From: Sphingobium bisphenolivorans
Lineage (GTDB): Bacteria > Pseudomonadota > Alphaproteobacteria > Sphingomonadales > Sphingomonadaceae
Direction: 5' to 3'
NCBI RefSeq assembly: GCF_000412635.1
Contig: NZ_ASTG01000007.1
Span: 62,001 to 126,000 of the forward strand
Length of the DNA: 64,000 nt
Position 1 is the stretch's first letter. Each line of letters begins with the position of its first letter. Of the stretch, positions 57,188 to 64,000 are shown piece by piece. The translations under genes and the position numbers were made by a program. The notes under the pieces were generated by a model, which had not been told where the DNA came from, ran no database searches, and worked only from the letters and a program-made list of their open reading frames with translations.

Positions 57188-58270
57188 TTACGCGCCGACC
57201 GGCACGGTCGCAGGTGCCTCCATCTCATCGTCCAGCGCCTTGGATCGTTCCTCCAGATAGACTTTGAGCATTGCGACGATGGGATCGGCCAGGAACAGGC
57301 CCAATATGCCGAACAACGCTCCGAACAGGATCTGCGCCGACAGGACCAGGGCCGGCGCCAGGTCGGTGGCCCGCTTCGCCACCATCGGCACGATCAGATA
57401 GCCATCGACGATCTGCACCACCAGGTAGACGCCGAAGGCGAACAGCGCCGTATCCGGGCCCGCCGAAAAGCCGACCAGCACGATCAGCACGCCCGAGATG
57501 ATCGAACCGATATTGGGCAGGAACGCGAACAGGCCGGTCAAGATGCCGAGCAGCCCCGCCATCGGCACGCCGCCGGCCCATAGCAGCAGCCATGTGCCGA
57601 CGCCTTCTACCGCCATGCCGATCAGCCTGCCAAACATCAGCCGCCGTAGCGTCCAGCCCATCTTGTCGGCGATGCGGTAGAAATGCTTGCGCTTGTCCAT
57701 CGGCAGCATCCAGGCGACGCCGCGCTCGTACAGCTTGGGCTCGACCGCAATGAAGATTGCTAGCACCAGCATCATGACGCCGCTGGTGATCGCGCCGACC
57801 ATGGTTCCTACCGCGGCGGTGACTCGCCCGACCGATCCCAACGCCTGCTGCGCCAGGCTCTTGAAATCCTGCGGCGTGGTGGTGACGCCAAGCTGCTGCA
57901 GCCATGCGCCAAGGCGGTTGATCTGCGTTTCCACGATGACGCGCATCGCCTGCGCCTGCGCGGCCAGGCTCGATCCGGTGAGATAGAAGGTATAGAGGAG
58001 AAAGATGAGCGCGGCGAGCAGCACGATCGTCAGCCGCCAGCCTCTTCCGACCGGCAGTAGCCGGCGCAGCAAACGCGCCCCGCCGTCCATCATCGTGGCC
58101 AACACCAGCGCACCGAGGATCAGCATGATCGGCTGGGCCAGCAGGACGACCAGCGCGACGGCGATGCCGATCCCGAACCATACGCCCGCGCGCTTGGTTT
58201 CAAGCTGCACCAGCGGGCTGCGCATCTCGCTGGGGCCGGGTTTCTCGATATGGACTTGTCCGTCGCTCAA
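57188..58270 (-). CDS. AI-2E family transporter
   Basis: A 360-residue AI-2E (PerM/TqsA-type) membrane protein. Two paired helices open it (VWFGIGIAVALVVLLAQPIM then LALVLATMMDGGARLL). A long amphipathic region follows, and the C-terminal helices contain GVPMAGLLGILTGLFAFLPN, IGSIISGVLIVLVGFSAGPD, VQIVDGYLIVPMV and FGILGLFLADPIVAMLKVYL. The P-N-I-G-x-x-I segment is a family mark. AI-2 transport is shown for few members; many export other solutes or act as ion antiporters. It lies downstream of lepB on the same strand. Confidence 0.9.
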   Translation of the reverse strand: MSDGQVHIEKPGPSEMRSPLVQLETKRAGVWFGIGIAVALVVLLAQPIMLILGALVLATMMDGGARLLRRLLPVGRGWRLTIVLLAALIFLLYTFYLTGSSLAAQAQAMRVIVETQINRLGAWLQQLGVTTTPQDFKSLAQQALGSVGRVTAAVGTMVGAITSGVMMLVLAIFIAVEPKLYERGVAWMLPMDKRKHFYRIADKMGWTLRRLMFGRLIGMAVEGVGTWLLLWAGGVPMAGLLGILTGLFAFLPNIGSIISGVLIVLVGFSAGPDTALFAFGVYLVVQIVDGYLIVPMVAKRATDLAPALVLSAQILFGALFGILGLFLADPIVAMLKVYLEERSKALDDEMEAPATVPVGA

Positions 58271-58290
58271 CCCATGCCCCTTCGCACCGT

Positions 58291-59175
58291 TTATTTCGGG
58301 GGGGTAACGCTCGCCGGGCGGAGGCTGTTCCCGGCGCGTCCGCTGCGGAAGCTGCGGAACCAGCTCAGCGGGTTCCAGGAGGAGTTGCCGTCAAGGGAGA
58401 AGGTGATGAACTCCGCGCGGCCGCCGATCGCTTCCCAGGGCACCGGGCCGCCCAGGCCGTTCTCTTCCAGAGAGGCGCGGCTGTCGGCGCTATTGTCGCG
58501 ATTGTCGCCCATCAGGAAGACATGGTGCGCAGGGATTCGCACCGGCCCGTACCAGTCCAATGTGCTCGGCCCCATGTCGATCGTCACATAGGTCTTGCCG
58601 TTCGGCAGCACCTCCTGGCGGGCCGGCAGTTCACAGACATCCTTGCCGTCCCGTCCGGGCAGGCGGGCACCGGGAAACTGGCTCGCGGGGCAGGGTGCAT
58701 TGCCGTCGACGGGGATGCGGATCGGCTTCACCACCTTCTGCGCCACCGGGACGCCATTCAGGATCACCTGTCCGCCGCGCACTTCCAGTATGTCGCCAGG
58801 CAAGCCGATGACCCGCTTGATATAATCCTCGCGCCGATTGTGCGGACTGACGATGACGATATCACCGCGTTCGGGCAGCCGCCCGAAAAGCCGCCCTTTC
58901 AAGAAAGGCAGCGGATGGAAGCTGGGCGACACATAGGACCAGCCATAGGGGAATTTGCTCACCACCAGCCGGTCGCCCTTGAGCAGCACCGGCATCATCG
59001 ATTCGCTGGGAATGTAGAAGGGCTTGGCGACGAAGCTGTGGAAAGCGAGCACGGCCAGGATCAGCAGCGCGATGCTCTTTACCTCATGCCACCAATTTAT
59101 GGTGCCCTTCTCCGGCGGCGCGGTGGGCTCTTCAGTGGGGGAGGGGTCCTTGTCTGTCATGTCGGCGGCCGTCAT
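58291..59175 (-). CDS. lepB: Signal peptidase I
   Basis: Cleaves signal peptides at the periplasmic face. The 294-residue protein has one membrane helix (about 34-50). The catalytic Ser59 lies in PSESMMP and Lys120 in DYIKRVIGLPGD. MGDNRDNSADSR is box E. An extra segment (about 150-190) containing GRDGKDVC and CPASQFPG adds two cysteines. The ATG at 59175 follows GGGATGG. It lies in the pyrE-pdxJ-acpS-lepB run, a common alphaproteobacterial order. Confidence 0.95.
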   Translation of the reverse strand: MTAADMTDKDPSPTEEPTAPPEKGTINWWHEVKSIALLILAVLAFHSFVAKPFYIPSESMMPVLLKGDRLVVSKFPYGWSYVSPSFHPLPFLKGRLFGRLPERGDIVIVSPHNRREDYIKRVIGLPGDILEVRGGQVILNGVPVAQKVVKPIRIPVDGNAPCPASQFPGARLPGRDGKDVCELPARQEVLPNGKTYVTIDMGPSTLDWYGPVRIPAHHVFLMGDNRDNSADSRASLEENGLGGPVPWEAIGGRAEFITFSLDGNSSWNPLSWFRSFRSGRAGNSLRPASVTPPK

Positions 59176-59209
59176 GGATGTCCATCCCGCTGAAGTGCGA
59201 TCCCTGCCT

Positions 59210-59611
59210 TCATTGCGGCAGAGCCTCGATGATCACGAAGGCCTGCGCCCATGGATGATCATCGGTTAGCGTCAGGTGAATGACGGGCCGGTGCCCCGCC
59301 GGGATCAGGGATTGCAGGCGGCGGAGCGCGCCGCCGGTGAGTTCCAGCGTGGGCGCGCCGCTGCGGCTGTTGACTACGCCGATATCCTTCATGAAGACGC
59401 CCATCCGAAAGCCGGTGCCGACCGCCTTGGAAAAAGCCTCCTTGGCGGCGAAGCGTTTGGCGAGTGTCCCGGCCTTGGTGAAGGGGCGGCGATTGGCCTT
59501 GGCCCGCTCGAACTCGGTGAAGACCCGCTGTTCGAAGCGCTCGCCGAAGCGGTCGAGCGAATTTTGTATACGCTCGATGTTGCAGAGATCGGAGCCGAGC
59601 CCGATGATCAA
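59210..59611 (-). CDS. acpS: Holo-[acyl-carrier-protein] synthase
   Basis: Transfers phosphopantetheine from CoA to acyl carrier protein. The 133-residue protein begins [20 protein letters not shown] (the metal Asp), with [20 protein letters not shown] (metal Glu) and [18 protein letters not shown]. The start is the TTG at 59611, overlapping the pdxJ stop (TTGA). A longer frame through pdxJ is a chance reading. It is translationally coupled to pdxJ. Confidence 0.95.
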   Translation of the reverse strand: MIIGLGSDLCNIERIQNSLDRFGERFEQRVFTEFERAKANRRPFTKAGTLAKRFAAKEAFSKAVGTGFRMGVFMKDIGVVNSRSGAPTLELTGGALRRLQSLIPAGHRPVIHLTLTDDHPWAQAFVIIEALPQ

Positions 59612-60345
59612 CGCACCAGATCCATTTGCCGGCGCATCTCGCGGATGCTTCCTTCCAGGCCGCCGAAGATCGCCTCGCCGATCAGGAAATGGCCGATATT
59701 GAGTTCCACAACCTGCGGAATGGCGGCGATCGGGCCGACATTGTCGAAGGTCAGGCCATGGCCAGCATGGGGCTCGATGCCGTTCTTGGCGGCCAACGCT
59801 GCGGCGTCGGAGACGCGGCGCAGTTCCTCCGCGCGGACAGCGCCGTCGAGATGGGCATAACGGCCGGTGTGGAACTCCACGACGGGTGCGCCGAGGCGGA
59901 TCGCCGCATCGATCTGCGCGGGATCGGGTTCGATGAACAGGCTGACGCGTATGCCGGCACCGCCCAACGCGCTGACGATCGGACGCAGCGTCTCCAACTG
60001 GCCGGCGGCGTCGAGGCCTCCCTCGGTCGTCCTCTCCTCCCGCTTCTCCGGCACGATGCAAGCGGCATGCGGTCGATGCTTGAGCGCAATCTCCAACATT
60101 TCCTCTGTCGCCGCCATTTCGAGGTTGAGCGGCACGGTCAGCGCCGCCATCAGCGTCGCGATATCCTCGTCGCGAATATGGCGTCGATCTTCCCGGAGAT
60201 GCGCGGTGATGCCATCGGCGCCCGCCTTGACCGCCAACAGCGCGGCCTTCACGGGATCGGGATGCGTGCCCCCGCGCGCGTTCCGGATGGTCGCCACATG
60301 GTCGATATTGACGCCCAGGCGGAGAGGAGCGGGGGAGTTCGGCAT
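59608..60345 (-). CDS. pdxJ: Pyridoxine 5'-phosphate synthase
   Basis: Condenses 1-deoxyxylulose 5-phosphate and the 3-amino-2-oxopropyl phosphate to PNP in vitamin B6 synthesis. The 245-residue TIM barrel begins [19 protein letters not shown], with [53 protein letters not shown] and [20 protein letters not shown]. It lies between pyrE and acpS. Confidence 0.97.
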   Translation of the reverse strand: MPNSPAPLRLGVNIDHVATIRNARGGTHPDPVKAALLAVKAGADGITAHLREDRRHIRDEDIATLMAALTVPLNLEMAATEEMLEIALKHRPHAACIVPEKREERTTEGGLDAAGQLETLRPIVSALGGAGIRVSLFIEPDPAQIDAAIRLGAPVVEFHTGRYAHLDGAVRAEELRRVSDAAALAAKNGIEPHAGHGLTFDNVGPIAAIPQVVELNIGHFLIGEAIFGGLEGSIREMRRQMDLVR

Positions 60346-60353
60346 GGCCGTGC

Positions 60354-60932
60354 TTATTTCCGGCTGCCCGGCTTGATCGCGGGGACCGCCGCCAGTTCGG
60401 GCGGGATCTGGTCGGCTTCATAGACCGGGAAATTGATGCTGACGAGCGGGTAGAAGGGAACGCCCAGTTCCACCTCTCCAGCCGACCGGTCGACCAGTGC
60501 GGCTTCGGCGACGACGATGCCGCCCTCGGCTTCCACCGCTTCGATCGCCTGCCGCGAGGACAGGCCGGTGGTCACGACATCCTCGACCATCAGAACCTTC
60601 TGTCCGGGCGTGATCGCGAAGCCGCGGCGCAGCTCGAACGTGCCCTCCGGCCGTTCGAGGAAGATGGCGTCCTTGTCCAGCGCGCGGCCGACTTCATGGC
60701 CGATGATGAGGCCGCCCATGGCCGGGGACACCACCAGATCGATTTCCTGCCGCAATTCGCGCGGCAGCTTCTGCACGGTCGCGCGGGCGAGCCGGCCGGC
60801 GCGCTCGGCATTCATCAGAACGCGCGCGCACTGCAGATAATTGGCGCTGCGACGGCCGGAGGACAGAATGAAATGCCCCTCCAGCAGTGCGCCTGCCGCC
60901 CTGAATTCCGCTAAAACTTCCTCGTCGGTCAT
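60354..60932 (-). CDS. pyrE: Orotate phosphoribosyltransferase
   Basis: Forms OMP from orotate and PRPP in pyrimidine synthesis. The 192-residue form begins [20 protein letters not shown] and [14 protein letters not shown]. The PRPP-binding block is [20 protein letters not shown]. Further motifs are [19 protein letters not shown] and [14 protein letters not shown]. The frame extends upstream, but the ATG at 60932 fits the family and is preceded by a GAAGATAGAG site. It ends 9 bases before pdxJ. Confidence 0.95.
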   Translation of the reverse strand: MTDEEVLAEFRAAGALLEGHFILSSGRRSANYLQCARVLMNAERAGRLARATVQKLPRELRQEIDLVVSPAMGGLIIGHEVGRALDKDAIFLERPEGTFELRRGFAITPGQKVLMVEDVVTTGLSSRQAIEAVEAEGGIVVAEAALVDRSAGEVELGVPFYPLVSINFPVYEADQIPPELAAVPAIKPGSRK

Positions 60933-61208
60933 CTCTATCTTCGATCCATCCAGCCCATGCCGCCCGCATCGCGTCAGCGGCATGCCTTCCCAGCCACGGG
61001 TATGCCCCATGATCGCGCCCCTGTGCGCGGTGAGCGAGATAGGCTCACCAACTAGGCGTTGCAACAGCGAAGAAAATCTGTTTGGGGACGCTTGAGGCAT
61101 GGAAAAACGCCGCTTATAAGCCGCGGCAGACCGATCGGGCGGGGGGGACGTGTATGCGTGTGTCTTCGTTGCAGCGGCGCCAAGGGGTTACGGGGTAAGA
61201 AGACGCTT

Positions 61209-62219
61209 ATGAAAAAGGTGAAATCGCTCGTTCTCGCTGGATTGCTGGCGTTCGCGCCGGCACTGGCGCTGAACGGTCCGGCGCTGGCCCAGGACAATGC
61301 CGCCGTCGCGGCTCCAGCCGCCGGGAATGAATCCGCTGCTGCCGATTCGGGCGCCAATGCTGCGGCGCCTGCGGCAGAAGCCGCGCCGGCGGCCAAGGTC
61401 GCCGCGCCGACGCGCATGAAGCCCACCGAAGGCATTGGCATGCCGCGCCCGGGCGAGATCACTCTTCAGGAGCAGTTTTCGCCGACCGGCCGCACCGGCC
61501 GCTGGCTGCACGACGTCATGCTGCTGCCGATCATCACCATCATTTCGGTCTTCGTTCTGGTCCTGATGCTCTATGTGATGGTGCGCTTCCGTCGCAGCGC
61601 GAATCCGGTGCCGTCGAAGACCTCGCACAACACGCTGATCGAAGTGCTCTGGACCGTGGTGCCGGTCGTGATCCTGCTCGTGATCGCGGTGCCCTCGATC
61701 GGGCTGCTCGCCGACCAGTATAAGCCCGCGCCCAAGGATGCGGTGACCGTGAAGGTAACCGGCTATCAATGGTATTGGGGCTATGAATATCCGGACAACG
61801 GCATCCCCGAATTCGTGTCGAATCTGTTGCCCAAGGACAAGGCCGAGGCGAATGGCGAGCCCTATCTGCTGGCGCCCGACAACCGCCTGGTCTTGCCGGT
61901 CGGCCGTCCGATCAAGCTGATCATCACCGGCGCCGACGTGATCCACGCCTTCGCCATTCCCTCGCTCTGGGTGAAGATGGACGCGGTGCCTGGCCGTCTC
62001 AATGAAAAGACCTTCACCATCGAGAAGCCGGGCGTCTATTACGGTCAATGTTCGGAACTGTGCGGCGCGCGCCACGGCTTCATGCCGATCGCGATCGAAG
62101 CGCTACCGCCGGCCCAGTTCGACCAGTGGATCCTTTCGCAGGGCGGCAAGCCCAAGGGCGCTGCCGATGCGGCCGCGCAGGCTTCCGCGCCTGCCGCTGC
62201 TCCCGCCGCCAAGATTTGA
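61209..62219 (+). CDS. coxB: Cytochrome c oxidase subunit II
   Basis: The CuA subunit that receives electrons from cytochrome c. The 336-residue protein has a signal peptide (KSLVLAGLLAFAPALALNGP) followed by an Ala-rich segment (about 28-75). Two membrane helices come next (LLPIITIISVFVLVLMLYVM and VLWTVVPVVILLVIAVPSIG). The CuA domain contains WYWGYEYPDNG, HAFAIPSLWVKMDAVPGRLN and GQCSELCGARHGFMPI with both CuA cysteines, the Glu and the His. The ATG at 61209 begins MKKVKSL. ctaD follows 16 bases later. Confidence 0.96.
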   Translation: MKKVKSLVLAGLLAFAPALALNGPALAQDNAAVAAPAAGNESAAADSGANAAAPAAEAAPAAKVAAPTRMKPTEGIGMPRPGEITLQEQFSPTGRTGRWLHDVMLLPIITIISVFVLVLMLYVMVRFRRSANPVPSKTSHNTLIEVLWTVVPVVILLVIAVPSIGLLADQYKPAPKDAVTVKVTGYQWYWGYEYPDNGIPEFVSNLLPKDKAEANGEPYLLAPDNRLVLPVGRPIKLIITGADVIHAFAIPSLWVKMDAVPGRLNEKTFTIEKPGVYYGQCSELCGARHGFMPIAIEALPPAQFDQWILSQGGKPKGAADAAAQASAPAAAPAAKI

Positions 62220-62232
62220 TGTAAGGGCATAG

Positions 62233-63903
<1,671 letters not shown>

Positions 63904-63939
63904 CCGGCACCGTCTAAGGCATTCGATGGGAGTGCCGGG

Positions 63940-64000
63940 ATGAGCCGAATGGAAGGCGAAATCCCTGATAGGAACAGCCCCGGCGCGAACCATGGCGCCG
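63940..64000 (+). CDS. 5' end of the next cox-cluster gene (partial)
   Basis: An open frame begins with ATG at 63940, seven bases after GGGAG, and runs off the window edge after 20 codons (MSRMEGEIPDRNSPGANHGA). In sphingomonads and many relatives the gene after ctaD is ctaB (heme O synthase), whose N-terminus is variable. The identity cannot be confirmed from 20 residues. Confidence 0.5.
   Translation, partial: MSRMEGEIPDRNSPGANHGA

Noticed and set aside
59612..60421. Upstream extension of the acpS frame through pdxJ
   Set aside because: The extra 270 codons are a different-frame reading of pdxJ. Real AcpS starts at IIGLGSD with the TTG at 59611.

Overview
The window is a gene-dense, GC-rich piece of an alphaproteobacterial chromosome, most likely from the Sphingomonadales (Sphingobium/Sphingomonas/Novosphingobium group). 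This rests on family-level resemblance: the COQ9-like gene beside feoAB, the DUF1153/SciP regulator, the RibBX-type fusion, the infA-maf-RNase-yacG-tRNA-Phe run, the rsmB-rpe-heparinase-purH run and several kinds of extragenic palindrome that I associate with sphingomonads. I see no prophage, insertion sequence, CRISPR array or integrase. Almost everything is core metabolism and housekeeping, with a few less understood genes between.

Layout. 1-10.2 kb: purH, an acyltransferase, a leftward run of rsmB, a PAS protein, rpe and a heparinase II/III family gene, then htpX, a small SdhAF4-like protein, a small protein with an R-x4-H motif, and galU. 10.2-14.4 kb: a 570-bp repeat-bearing gap, ssb, and a COQ9-feoA-feoB iron-uptake group with a candidate Fur box. 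14.4-19.5 kb: an Old Yellow Enzyme and a leftward riboflavin cluster (ribD, ribE, ribBX, ribH). 19.5-26.1 kb: tonB with twin palindromic operators, a DUF445 protein and an RND efflux permease/adaptor pair. 26.2-35 kb: two small GlsB-type membrane proteins, sciP, mnmA, hisG-hisD, nusB-thiL, a K+-independent H+-pyrophosphatase and tRNA-Phe.

35-45 kb runs leftward: yacG, an RNase E/G-type gene, maf, infA, bioA, a DUF4168 protein, an M13 metallopeptidase, bioD-bioF, a low-molecular-weight phosphatase and a HerA-like ATPase. 45-51.6 kb: ppc, two lipoproteins, a cyclophilin, mgtE and DUF1489. 51.6-56.1 kb is the most interesting stretch. It holds a UdgX uracil-DNA glycosylase fused to an N-terminal DUF4130-like region, a hemerythrin, a small membrane protein and a radical-SAM 'DNA repair' protein that ends in a sliding-clamp-binding-like motif. 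56.2-61 kb: rpsU, an FKBP, an AI-2E family protein and the lepB-acpS-pdxJ-pyrE group. 61.2-64 kb: coxB and ctaD of an aa3-type cytochrome oxidase, followed by the first codons of the next gene.

How the parts connect. Purine (purH), pyrimidine (pyrE), histidine, biotin, riboflavin, B6 (pdxJ) and thiamine (thiL) genes make this a biosynthetic neighbourhood. Several regulatory inferences come directly from DNA symmetry: the Fur-like site before feoA, an 18-bp palindrome before the helix-turn-helix-fused ribBX, and paired 12-14 bp palindromes before tonB. Functions are assigned from recognisable motifs and gene order only; no database search was run.
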